Notes: generated by a model not told the origin, from the letters alone. Positions 51,261-59,034 are shown, numbered from the stretch's first letter. The stretch: DNA of 64,000 bases from Salinisphaera aquimarina (GCF_042643355.1 NZ_JBHRSS010000010.1:124001-188000), one strand, 5' to 3'. Translations and numbers: made by a program.

Positions 51261-52042
51261 ATGCCACCCCACCATTCGTAGCCGCGATCTTCCCAGTAGC
51301 CGCCGTTGCCGCCCTGGATATCCGCGAAACTGTTGACCAATTCGATATGCATGATGTATTTCGCCTGCTTGTAACCCAGCTGGCGTTCCGCGCGCAGACG
51401 TATCGGCGCGCCATTGGTCACCGGCAGCGTATCGCCGTTCAGCCCGTAGGCGAGCAGCGTCTGCGGGTGATAGGCCTCGACCATGTCGAGGCTTTCGTAG
51501 TACTTGTCCGGCCCGCCATAGGTGTTGTCGGCGCAGTGAAAGACCACGAAGCGGGCATCGGCGGTCGGCTTGACCCGGTCGAGTACGCCGCCGAGTACGG
51601 CGCCGGTCCATTGGCCGATGCAACTCCAGCCCTCCACGCAGTCGTGGCGCGTGATCTGGGTGCGCGAGGGCATGGCCTTGAGATCGTCGAGCGAGAATTG
51701 CCCCGGGTTGCGGACCAGACCGTCGATCCGGAGTCGGTAGTCGGCGAAATTGTTCGCCGCCATCTGCCGGTATGCCGTGTTCGACGGATCGGTGGTGCCG
51801 TTGCCCCGGAACGACGGTGCGATCTGGCTCTTGTCGAATTCGCGGGCCAGCGATTGCCGCGACGACACCAGGCGCTGGGCCGCGCGGGTCAGGCGATCGA
51901 CCTGGCCGAGCGCGTCCTGGACCTGTTCGTTGCGCGACAGACTGTCGCAGCCCGTGAGCAATGCGCCGGCGCCGAGCGCGCCGAGGCCGGTGATCAGACG
52001 CCGACGACGCGGGTCGGGAACAATGAGCTTGCGATTACCCAT
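51257..52042 (-). CDS. YedY/MsrP-like molybdopterin oxidoreductase, Tat lipoprotein
   Basis: A 261-residue sulfite-oxidase-fold enzyme. The Mo ligand is Cys135 in the HDCVEGWS motif, with Cys141 close by. The N-terminus has a twin-arginine signal (PRRRRLITGLGALG) running into a lipobox LLTGC at Cys32, so it should be exported folded with its cofactor and lipid-anchored. In E. coli, MsrP of this fold reduces periplasmic methionine sulfoxide. The present sequence differs from MsrP itself (VEGWS rather than VEAW), so the substrate is inferred. The 5' end overlaps the cytochrome gene by 8 bases, and msrB starts at its end. Confidence 0.85.
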   Translation of the reverse strand: MGNRKLIVPDPRRRRLITGLGALGAGALLTGCDSLSRNEQVQDALGQVDRLTRAAQRLVSSRQSLAREFDKSQIAPSFRGNGTTDPSNTAYRQMAANNFADYRLRIDGLVRNPGQFSLDDLKAMPSRTQITRHDCVEGWSCIGQWTGAVLGGVLDRVKPTADARFVVFHCADNTYGGPDKYYESLDMVEAYHPQTLLAYGLNGDTLPVTNGAPIRLRAERQLGYKQAKYIMHIELVNSFADIQGGNGGYWEDRGYEWWGGI

Positions 52043-52919
52043 GACGCCGGGTCTCCCTGTGGTCGTCGGATTGGCTGATCTTGTAGCCGCCCGTGGTCAT
52101 CGAGCGCAGATTGTTGAACACGCCGGATATCAGCACGAGCAGCAGATGCACGATGAAGAAGCCGATCAGCCCGAAGGCGCAGATGAAATGAATTGTGCGC
52201 GCGCTCTGGCGACCGCCGAACACATCCAGCAGCCACGGCCAGGCCGCGTTCATGGTGGGTGACATGGTCAGCCCGGTGAAGACCATCAGCGGCAGCAGAA
52301 TGAACAGCACCAGAATATAGGTGAGCTTCTGCAGGCCGTTGTAGTCGCGCTTGTGGTCGAACTTGAAGCGCATGTGGTGCCAGATCGTCGCGGGCAGGCC
52401 GCGCAGCTGTGACCCCGTGGGGAACATCATCTGGCGCCGGCGCCGACTTATCAGCGTGTACAGCAGATAGGCGAACAGCGACGGGGCGAAGATCCAGGCG
52501 GTGAAAAAATGCCAGTAGCGGCCCATTGCCAGCCACTGCGGGCCGGGCAGCGTCGCCCACGCCGGAAAACCGCGCTGGGAAAGCTGGCCGTTGAAGCTGG
52601 ACAGTCCGAGGACACCGGTGGTGTCGAAGGTATGTCCGGCGATACGCAGCGCGCCCATCGGTTCGCCGTCCGGGCCGCGCATCGAGCCGATCGCGAGCAG
52701 CGGGGCATCGAACGTCGAATCGTTGCCCCAGTAGAGGGCCGGATGGGCGTTGAAAATCTGCAGTCCGCTCATCAGGAGCAGGATCAGGCACACGAGATTG
52801 ACCCAGTGCCACAGGCGGGTCGCGATGCCGTGGCGCTTGATCACCGCGGGCGCGTCGGAACTGCGTCGCGCCGCGCTGGCCGGGGCCTCACTCATCGACT
52901 CGGTCGTGGTTGCATTCAT
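52035..52919 (-). CDS. b-type cytochrome membrane subunit (cytochrome b561/FdnI-like)
   Basis: A 294-residue protein with four main hydrophobic segments (about 38-56, 135-155, 200-225 and 250-275) in the cytochrome b561/thiosulfate-reductase cytochrome b superfamily. Possible heme ligands are His38 in RLWHWVN, and His in RYWHFFTAW, TIHFICAF and FIVHLLL. It is not homologous in layout to MsrQ/YedZ but takes the same place, passing quinol electrons to the molybdoenzyme. It overlaps the latter by 8 bases. The Met-rich protein gene lies 63 bases upstream on the same strand. Confidence 0.87.
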   Translation of the reverse strand: MNATTTESMSEAPASAARRSSDAPAVIKRHGIATRLWHWVNLVCLILLLMSGLQIFNAHPALYWGNDSTFDAPLLAIGSMRGPDGEPMGALRIAGHTFDTTGVLGLSSFNGQLSQRGFPAWATLPGPQWLAMGRYWHFFTAWIFAPSLFAYLLYTLISRRRRQMMFPTGSQLRGLPATIWHHMRFKFDHKRDYNGLQKLTYILVLFILLPLMVFTGLTMSPTMNAAWPWLLDVFGGRQSARTIHFICAFGLIGFFIVHLLLVLISGVFNNLRSMTTGGYKISQSDDHRETRRHG

Positions 52920-52942
52920 CGTGTGCTCGCTTGCGTAGAAAT

Positions 52943-52974
52943 GCCCGCCGGCGACCCGATTGCCGCCGGCGGGC
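52943..52974 (-). terminator. Hairpin between the Met-rich protein gene and the cytochrome gene
   Basis: Perfect 11-base inverted repeat GCCCGCCGGCG/CGCCGGCGGGC with a 10-base loop. On the transcribed strand only a weak ATTTCT follows, so it is best read as a partial terminator or stability element, which would let the small protein be made in excess of the reductase subunits. Confidence 0.55.
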
Positions 52975-52982
52975 GCGACTTC

Positions 52983-53297
52983 TTACATCTTGTCTTCTTT
53001 CTTCATGCCGTCGTCGTGAGACATGCTCTCGCCACCGGACATGCTGTCTTTCTTCTCCATGCCATCGTGCGACATGCCGTCTTTTTTCATGCTGTCGTGC
53101 GACATGCTGTCCTTGTTTTCCATGCCTTCGGCAGCCTTGTTGTCCTGCATGCCGTTGGTCTGGTCATGCGACATGCTCTTGTCATGCGACATACTATCGT
53201 CATCCATCGCACTCGCGGATACCGCGAAGAACAGGCAGCTGGCGCAGACGACGGCACTGAGCAGGGCGACGGGCTTGATCTGTTTGAGTGAGGACAT
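52983..53297 (-). CDS. Secreted methionine-rich MXKDX-type pentapeptide repeat protein (MrpX-like)
   Basis: A 104-residue exported protein with signal peptide (cleavage after VSASA at 30). The 74-residue mature chain is disordered-looking and contains 13 Met (18 percent), in repeats such as SMSHD, SMKKDG and SMSGG. It fits the MXKDX pentapeptide repeat family. Like Azospira MrpX, a Met-rich secreted peptide scavenges hypochlorite and is then restored by YedY-type reductase; this gene stands directly before such an enzyme. ATG 53297 has a strong AAAGGAG. There is no Cys in the mature part. The scavenger role is inferred from composition and context. Confidence 0.88.
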   Translation of the reverse strand: MSSLKQIKPVALLSAVVCASCLFFAVSASAMDDDSMSHDKSMSHDQTNGMQDNKAAEGMENKDSMSHDSMKKDGMSHDGMEKKDSMSGGESMSHDDGMKKEDKM

Positions 53298-53363
53298 ATC
53301 CGAAACTCCTTTGATTTTTAGTGGCCGCAGAGCGCACGGCGATTGCCTGCGATCACTGCGACA

Positions 53364-53384
53364 GTCGTAACGGTTCGCTACGAC
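53364..53384. promoter_or_regulatory. Candidate operator in the divergent promoter
   Basis: GTCGTA (53364-53369) and TACGAC (53379-53384) form a 6-base inverted repeat around a 9-base spacer. It sits between the Met-rich gene and the response regulator gene, which run in opposite directions. It could be the response regulator's own site. Confidence 0.3.
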
Positions 53385-53534
53385 CTGCATGCACGTTAGA
53401 AGGAGTACCGGAACCAATCATCACGAATCGATAACGGCGCGAGGTAGGGTTCCGGAGTTACGGTTTCGTGATGTGCTCGCGCGTGGTGATCGCTACAGTA
53501 GGCTGCATGGCCAACAGCGGATCGAGGCAGCACC

Positions 53535-54287
53535 ATGGCGGAACGAATTCTGTGCGTCGAGGACGACCCCGATATCGGCCGCCTGCTGGTCGCCATCTTC
53601 GGCGAGGCCGGTTACCCCGCGGATTGGGTCCAGACCGGTGAGCAGGCGCTGGAACGCTGGCCCGACGCCGCGCTCGTGGTGCTCGACCTCATGCTGCCCG
53701 GCATCGACGGCCTTTCCGTATGCCGCGAGATCCGAGCCACCGACACCGCAGTGCCGCTGATCATGCTGACCGCAAAAGCGGGTACGTCGGATGTGGTGAC
53801 CGGGCTGGAGATCGGCGCTGACGACTACATGACCAAGCCGTTCGAGTCGCGGATTCTGCTGGCTCGCGTGCAGGCGCTGCTGCGTCGCCGCGCGCATGAT
53901 CGCGAGTTGGCCAGCAGCCAGCCGGCCACCGACGCGGCCGATCCGCCGCCACTGGTGGTCGGCGATCTGGCCATCGATACCGCGGCCCATCGCGTTACCC
54001 TGGCCGGTGAGCCGTTGTCGCTCACGGCCAAGGAGTTCGCCCTGCTGTCATTGTTTGCCCGCCACCCGGGCCGCGGATTCACCCGCGGCGAACTGCTCGA
54101 CGAAGTGTGGGGGCCCGAGTTCGACGGCTTCGACCATACCGTCAACACCCATATCAATCGTCTGCGCGGCAAGATCGAAGCCGACCCGGCCCAGCCGCGC
54201 TATATCCATACCGTGTGGGGCGTCGGCTATCGGTTTGCCGATGAAGTCAGCGAAGCGGTGCACGAGCGCGGCAGCGCGTCTTCGTAA
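53535..54287 (+). CDS. OmpR-family response regulator
   Basis: A 250-residue two-domain regulator: receiver (about 4-117) with acidic pair Asp10-Asp11, phosphoacceptor Asp51 in VVLDLMLPG, Thr79 and Lys101 in YMTKPF; then a winged-helix DNA-binding domain (about 145-240) with LTAKEFALLSLFARHPGRGFTR and VNTHINRLRGKIE. It is divergent from the Met-rich/reductase operon and its stop overlaps the kinase start (TAATG). By position it is the likely regulator of the neighbouring oxidant-repair genes, comparable to HprR of E. coli, although sequence similarity alone would fit several OmpR subgroups. Confidence 0.92.
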   Translation: MAERILCVEDDPDIGRLLVAIFGEAGYPADWVQTGEQALERWPDAALVVLDLMLPGIDGLSVCREIRATDTAVPLIMLTAKAGTSDVVTGLEIGADDYMTKPFESRILLARVQALLRRRAHDRELASSQPATDAADPPPLVVGDLAIDTAAHRVTLAGEPLSLTAKEFALLSLFARHPGRGFTRGELLDEVWGPEFDGFDHTVNTHINRLRGKIEADPAQPRYIHTVWGVGYRFADEVSEAVHERGSASS

Positions 54288-55765
54288 TGCTTAGCCTCTG
54301 GCGTGGGCTGGGCAATCTCTGGCGCAGTCTCTACGCGCGTATCGCGCTGGTCTATCTCACGAGCCTGCTGGTGCTCTCGGTGGCCGCCGCCTGGATCGCG
54401 GTCAGCCAGTTCGACCAGCTCGGGCGCGAATTCCAGCAGCGCATGCAGATCGATCTGGCCGACAATCTGGCTCAGGTGATGCGGGAGCCGCTGCGGCAGG
54501 GCCCGCAAAGCGCCGGGGCAAGCGATGCCGCGCGCCTGATTCTGTCGATCAACCCGTCGCTGTCGCTGTACGTGCTCGATGCCGAGGGCCGGGTGGTCGG
54601 CGACTATGCCGATCCGAACTGTGGCGACGACGCCCAGGTCGATGTCGATGCGCTCAACAATCTGCTCGGCGAGACGCCGATGCTGCCGGTGTTCGCCTCG
54701 GCCCCCTGCACGCGCCAGGCCAGCGTGTTTTCGGTGGCGCGTATCCAGTACGGCGCGGCGGATACGCCGGGCTATCTGTTCGCGGTGCTCGATGCGGGCA
54801 CGCGGATGTCCATGTACGCCATGCTGCGTACCAGCACGATCACGCGCACGCTGATCGCGGCCGGTGTACTGGCGCTGCTGCTGTCGGGCGCGGTAGGGCT
54901 GTTCCTGTTCGCCTTGCTCACGCGGCGTTTTTCGCGGCTGATCGAGGCCGTGCAGCGTTTTGCCGAGGGCGATTATGAACAGCGCATCGAGCCGGTTCGG
55001 GACGACGAGATCGGCCGCCTGGGGCGTGCCTTCAACGACATGGCCGCCACCATCGAGGTGCAACTCAACGCGCTGCGCGAAAACGACCGGCAGCGGCGCG
55101 AGCTGGTGGCCAATCTGTCGCACGATTTCCGCACCCCGCTGACCTCGCTGCAGGGGTATGCCGAACAGCTGCGCAGCCGGGATGATCTCGCCCTGGTGGT
55201 CAAGCACGAACATCTGGATGCCATTCTCGCCAACGCCCGGCGTCTGACCCAGCTCGCCCAGCAATTGTCGACGCTGGCACGCGTGGATGCTCATGAAAAG
55301 CCGCTGTGTATCGAGCCGTTCTCGCTGGCCGAACTGGCCTACGACATCGTCGGCAAGTTCCAGCCCCAGGCGCGCGCGGCCGGCGTGGCGCTGGAAGTGC
55401 AACGCGTGCCCACGCCGGCAATGGTCAGCGCCGATCTGGCGCTCATCGACCGGGTACTGGCCAACCTGCTCGACAACGCCCTGAACGCGACGCCTTCGGG
55501 CGGGCAGGTGTGGTTGACCGCCGAGGCGCAGGGCGATGTGGTGCAAGTCTGTATCGGCGATACCGGGTTCGGGCTCGACAAGGACGATATCGCGCTGGTC
55601 ACCCAGCGCTTCTATCGCACCAGCGCGGGCCGTGCGCGCGGCGAAGGCTCGGGTCTGGGGCTGTCCATCGTCGACGAGATCTGTACCCGCCACGGTTCGC
55701 GCCTGCGCATCCAGAGCACGCCCGGCGCGGGAACCCGGGTGCGCTTCGATCTGCCCCTGGCGTGA
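54287..55765 (+). CDS. Membrane sensor histidine kinase (HAMP) paired with the OmpR-type regulator
   Basis: A 492-residue kinase. TM1 is about residues 18-39, the periplasmic sensor 40-186, TM2 187-211, HAMP 212-263, then HisKA with His279 in NLSHDFRTPL and an HATPase domain (NLLDNALNA, GDTGFGLD, GEGSGLGLS). The sensor domain carries two cysteines, Cys112 and Cys141, in an otherwise Cys-free region of the extracytoplasmic part, suitable for disulfide sensing. Overlaps the regulator by one base. Its target operon is inferred from the divergent arrangement. No terminator is visible directly behind it. Confidence 0.92.
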   Translation: MLSLWRGLGNLWRSLYARIALVYLTSLLVLSVAAAWIAVSQFDQLGREFQQRMQIDLADNLAQVMREPLRQGPQSAGASDAARLILSINPSLSLYVLDAEGRVVGDYADPNCGDDAQVDVDALNNLLGETPMLPVFASAPCTRQASVFSVARIQYGAADTPGYLFAVLDAGTRMSMYAMLRTSTITRTLIAAGVLALLLSGAVGLFLFALLTRRFSRLIEAVQRFAEGDYEQRIEPVRDDEIGRLGRAFNDMAATIEVQLNALRENDRQRRELVANLSHDFRTPLTSLQGYAEQLRSRDDLALVVKHEHLDAILANARRLTQLAQQLSTLARVDAHEKPLCIEPFSLAELAYDIVGKFQPQARAAGVALEVQRVPTPAMVSADLALIDRVLANLLDNALNATPSGGQVWLTAEAQGDVVQVCIGDTGFGLDKDDIALVTQRFYRTSAGRARGEGSGLGLSIVDEICTRHGSRLRIQSTPGAGTRVRFDLPLA

Positions 55766-55852
55766 TCGAATCGTGAGGTTTTGAGCGCCGGCAGCCGTCA
55801 GTGTGAGGATTCCGGCCGGGCCCCTACCGGCTGTCAACCCACGAGGCTAGTC

Positions 55853-56695
55853 ATGGCGAATTTCATCAAGACAACGCGATCGCCGGGCAGAAGATGGCGG
55901 CTGCTGGTCGCGGCGCTGGCACTGCTCGTGCCCGCGGCCACCGCATGGGCCGCGCCGCGTCCGGTGGTGCTGGAACTGTTCACGTCCAACGGCTGCTCCA
56001 GCTGTCCGCCGGCCTACGCATTGCTCAGTGACCTGCGCGAGAATCCGCCCGCCGACGACATCGAGCTGATTCTTCTCAATCAGCATGTGGACTACTGGGA
56101 CAATCTGGGTTGGGTCGATCCGTTCTCGGGGGCCAAGTACACCGACCGCCAGCGCGGTTATGCACGCAATGTGTTCGGCAGTGGCCGTGTATATACGCCG
56201 CAGCTGGTCGTCGACGGCCAGCGCGAGATGGTGGGGAGCCGCCGCGGAGAGGTGACCGCCGCGATCAAGGCGCAGGCCGACGCGGCGAACCTGCCGGTGA
56301 CGCTGAACATCGCCCGCGATGGCGCGCGCGCGGTGACCGCGACGGTCGATCTGGGCGGTAATGCCCGCGATGGCGCCGTGCAGGTATGGCTGGCGATGAC
56401 CCAGGACGATGTCGTCACCCAAGTCGGCGGCGGCGAGAACGGGGGCCGTTCGTTGCATGAAGATGGCGTGGTGCACCAACTGGTGCCGGCGCAGGTCGTG
56501 GCGGGCCAGCAGCGCTACAGCGCCCAGTTGTCGCTGCCGTCGCGCGCGCCGGTAGCATCACTCGCGGTGGTGGCGTTCGTACAGCGGGTGCCGTCGCGTG
56601 CCATCGTGGGGGCGACGCGCACGCCGCTGTCGCAGACTTCGCTGTCGCTGAAGGCGTCACCCACGCAGCAGGAACTGGCGTCAATCGTGCACTGA
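55853..56695 (+). CDS. DUF1223 secreted thioredoxin-like protein
   Basis: A 280-residue exported protein (signal peptide ending AATAWA) with the DUF1223 layout: ELFTSNGCSSCPPAY carries a CSSC pair at the N-terminal end of the first helix, followed by LLNQHVDYWDNLGWVDPF and VYTPQLVVDGQREMVGS. The CxxC at this place in a thioredoxin-like fold suggests a periplasmic thiol/disulfide role, but no activity is established for the family. It lies 87 bases after the kinase on the same strand and may be cotranscribed with it. A bidirectional terminator follows. Confidence 0.87.
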   Translation: MANFIKTTRSPGRRWRLLVAALALLVPAATAWAAPRPVVLELFTSNGCSSCPPAYALLSDLRENPPADDIELILLNQHVDYWDNLGWVDPFSGAKYTDRQRGYARNVFGSGRVYTPQLVVDGQREMVGSRRGEVTAAIKAQADAANLPVTLNIARDGARAVTATVDLGGNARDGAVQVWLAMTQDDVVTQVGGGENGGRSLHEDGVVHQLVPAQVVAGQQRYSAQLSLPSRAPVASLAVVAFVQRVPSRAIVGATRTPLSQTSLSLKASPTQQELASIVH

Positions 56696-56714
56696 GTTTT
56701 TCAGGCGCATGGTC

Positions 56715-56750
56715 GAAAAAAAGGGCAGCCTCGCGGCTGCCCTTTTTTCA
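56715..56750. terminator. Bidirectional terminator
   Basis: AAGGGCAGCC/GGCTGCCCTT stem with a TCGC loop, preceded by A-rich and followed by T-rich runs. It lies between convergent genes and serves both the DUF1223 gene and the repeat protein gene. Confidence 0.92.
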
Positions 56751-56800
56751 ATAGTATTACCGACGGCACAGGGTGCCGATGCGGCTTACCTGCCGGTGCT

Positions 56801-57319
56801 TTAACGGGCCGAGCTGTTGCCGCCCGACTCGTAGTCGCCGCCCGACATGGAACCGTTCTTGGAACTGTTGTCAGGACTGCTCATGGAGTCCTCGTCTTCC
56901 AGGTCGTCGGCCGAATGGCCGTTCGCGTCGTTGGCGCCGCCAGCTTCACTGTGCATGCCATTGCCGCCCGACTTGTAGTCGTCGCCGGACATGGTGTCTT
57001 CGTCGCCGTGGCCGGAGCCCGACATCGAGCTGTTGCCGTCTTCGATATCGTCGGCCGAGTGGCCGTAATCGTCGTTGCTACCGCCGGCTTCGGTATTGTT
57101 GCCGCCGGACTGATAGTCGCCACCGGACATCGAGCCGTTGGACGATTTGGACTCAGCCGATGTGCTGCTGTCGGTGGACAGGGTGGTCTCGCCCGACATG
57201 CTGTGTTCGCTGGTATTACCGCTTTCCGCCGCCAATGCGCTGGAGCCGAAAATCAGGGCGCCTGCGCATATCATCGACGATACGGCGGTACGTGCGGAAA
57301 TCTTTGTGGAACGCTTCAT
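56801..57319 (-). CDS. Secreted acidic repeat protein with SMSGGDY and EAGGxND modules
   Basis: A 172-residue exported protein of unknown function (signal peptide to about residue 30, ALA). The mature part is Ser/Gly/Asp/Asn-rich and lacks Cys. A 46-residue period is clear: SMSGGDYQSGGN...EAGGSNDDYGHSADDIED (63-94), TMSGDDYKSGGN...EAGGANDANGHSADDLED (109-142), and a half copy SMSGGDYESGGN (157-168). Seven methionines lie mostly in (S/T)MSG. The Asp-rich turns could bind Ca2+. The DSMS/GSMSGG pattern also occurs in the Met-rich protein at 53 kb and the EAGGxND module in the protein at 57.6 kb. ATG 57319 is the start. Confidence 0.75.
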   Translation of the reverse strand: MKRSTKISARTAVSSMICAGALIFGSSALAAESGNTSEHSMSGETTLSTDSSTSAESKSSNGSMSGGDYQSGGNNTEAGGSNDDYGHSADDIEDGNSSMSGSGHGDEDTMSGDDYKSGGNGMHSEAGGANDANGHSADDLEDEDSMSSPDNSSKNGSMSGGDYESGGNSSAR

Positions 57320-57584
57320 ATAAAACCTCTTGAACTATCGTCCGGACTTGTTCGTCCTATCGACCAAAATTATGCCTTACGCAACTGAACGGCGTATGAC
57401 TGAACGCCTTCGCGCCTTGCCAGACAATGGTTACAGCTGCCGGAAATGCAATATCCGGGTTTCCACGGATGCCCCGGTGCCTCCCGAGGGCAGGTTCGCG
57501 GTAACCGCCGCGACGATCCCGAGGCATCGGGCATCTGCCTGATGTCCGGGGTCGTGCGGCTCTGCGCCGTAGCGCTTGTTGGCT

Positions 57585-57887
57585 CTACATGTCGTTGTCG
57601 TTGGGCATGCTGTCACGACGGTTGGACATGCTGTCCACACTGACGTTGCTGCGATCGCCGAAAGAGGCGCGGGCGTTATTGGCCGCCTGGGTGGCGGCGG
57701 GTCGGTCCGACTGCGAGAAGTTATCCTCGACCTCGACCCCGGAGGTGCCGTAGTTGTCGTTGGCGCCGCCGGCCTCGGCGTGGCGGTCGCTCTGCGTGAC
57801 CTGATGATCGGCGGTGCCGGCCGCGAATGTGGCGGTGCTGGCGACGGCCAGCAGGAGGGCGGCGATGAGAGGGGCTCTGAAATGCAT
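57585..57887 (-). CDS. Small secreted protein sharing the EAGGANDNYG and DSMS motifs
   Basis: A 100-residue exported protein of unknown function with signal peptide (cleavage near ATFAA at 23). The mature part holds AEAGGANDNYGTSGVEVED (37-54), matching one module of the repeat protein upstream, and ends with SVDSMSNRRDSMPNDNDM, giving two DSM-type motifs and three Met. There is no Cys and no predicted fold. It has a decent AAGGAC site 7 bases before ATG 57887. It lies 265 bases upstream of the larger repeat protein on the same strand. It looks like a single-unit paralogue. Confidence 0.7.
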   Translation of the reverse strand: MHFRAPLIAALLLAVASTATFAAGTADHQVTQSDRHAEAGGANDNYGTSGVEVEDNFSQSDRPAATQAANNARASFGDRSNVSVDSMSNRRDSMPNDNDM

Positions 57888-58189
57888 GCTTGAAGTCCTT
57901 GCTTTGCGGGGAAAAAGGGCGGCTCGAGCCGGAAAAAGCGGCGCGAGTACTGCCATCTGCTTCTCTATATGCGACTAATTGTGTAGAAATCAATTGCTCG
58001 CAACGTAAATAATGGGCTCGCGGCAAGAACTATCCGATGCCTACGCTGCGGTGTATCGCGACCGCTACGCGCTGCGTTCGCTATGTAGTAAGCTATATAA
58101 CGCTGGATGCGTCGAGTGCCGATATCGGCTATGCGATATGCCCAACCCGGGCACCGACGCCTTCACCATCAGTCAAGCGAGAGGGCGCC
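57888..58189. other. Divergent promoter region before modA
   Basis: About 300 bases with no credible gene. It must drive the small secreted protein leftwards and modABC rightwards. AT-rich patches lie at 57960-58015. A ModE-like palindrome is listed separately. Confidence 0.5.
58079..58102 (+). promoter_or_regulatory. ModE-like operator upstream of modA
   Basis: CGCTATGTA (58079-58087) and TATATAACG (58094-58102) form an imperfect inverted repeat (7 of 9 pairs) of the CGxTATATA form found in ModE sites. It is 87 bases before the modA ATG. No modE gene lies in the window, so the call rests on the sequence form. Confidence 0.45.
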
Positions 58190-59017
58190 ATGTCGCGGTA
58201 CCGTAATCTTGGGCGGAGTGTATTCACCGGCTTTGTGCTCATTGTTCTGTCGGCACTGGTTGTCGCGCCGCTATCGGCACGCGCCGCCGATGCGCAAGAC
58301 TCGTCGCTGCTGGTATTCGCCGCGGCGAGCCTCAAGAACGCGATGGACGGCGTCGTCGTCGCCTACGAGAAAGATCATCCGGTGGACGTAAAGGTCAGCT
58401 ATGCGGGCAGTTCCACGCTTGCCCGCCAGATCGAGCAGGGCGCGCCGGCCGATGTCTATGTCTCGGCCAACCAGGACTGGATGGACCGACTCGACGCTGA
58501 TGAACGCGTCGACAGCGCCTCACGGGTCGATCTGTTGGCCAATTCGCTGGTGCTGGTCGCGCCTGCGGACAGCGACACGCGGCTCGAGATCGCGCCCGAT
58601 TTCGACATCGTGGCCGCGCTCGGCGACCGCTATCTGGCCATGGCCAACACCGACGCGGTGCCGGCCGGTATCTACGGCCGTCAGGCGCTCGAGTTCCTGC
58701 ACGTCTGGGACGGCTTGCAGGGCCATATCGCCCAGGCCGACGACGTGCGCGCCGCGCTCGCGCTGGTGGCCCGCGGCGAGGCGCCGCTGGGCGTGGTCTA
58801 TTCCAGCGACGCAGTGGCAGAAAAGGATGTGCAGGTGGTCGATACGTTTCCCGCCGCCAGCCATAAGCCGATCATCTATCCGGCGGCGATACTGACGGGC
58901 GTGGACAATCCGCAGGCGCAGCGTTTTCTCGCGTTCCTGCAAACCGACACCGCCGCCGGCATTTTCAAGCAATGGGGTTTTCGCCTGGCCGGAAGCAGCG
59001 CCGCGAAGCCCCAATGA
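58190..59017 (+). CDS. modA: Molybdate ABC transporter substrate-binding protein
   Basis: A 275-residue periplasmic protein (signal peptide ending SARAADA). The mature start LLVFAAASLKNAMDGV and the segment KVSYAGSSTLARQIEQGAPADVYVSAN contain the Ser/Ala-lined oxyanion site of ModA. PAGIYGRQAL and GVVYSSDAV also match. It captures molybdate or tungstate. ATG 58190 has GAGAGGG upstream; longer in-frame extension up to 58037 would cross the operator-like palindrome and is rejected. It begins a modABC operon, with modB 17 bases after it. Confidence 0.95.
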   Translation: MSRYRNLGRSVFTGFVLIVLSALVVAPLSARAADAQDSSLLVFAAASLKNAMDGVVVAYEKDHPVDVKVSYAGSSTLARQIEQGAPADVYVSANQDWMDRLDADERVDSASRVDLLANSLVLVAPADSDTRLEIAPDFDIVAALGDRYLAMANTDAVPAGIYGRQALEFLHVWDGLQGHIAQADDVRAALALVARGEAPLGVVYSSDAVAEKDVQVVDTFPAASHKPIIYPAAILTGVDNPQAQRFLAFLQTDTAAGIFKQWGFRLAGSSAAKPQ

Positions 59018-59034
59018 AAGCGCGCGCGTGACCG

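Noticed and set aside
52983..53297. Reading the Met-rich protein as a low-complexity artefact
   Set aside because: It has a strong ribosome site, a clean signal peptide, one consistent frame and a gene position matching known Met-rich scavenger systems, so it was kept as a gene.
58037..58189. A 51-residue N-terminal extension of ModA
   Set aside because: It would place cysteine-rich non-hydrophobic residues before the signal peptide and would run through the ModE-like site. The ATG at 58190 has a good ribosome site.
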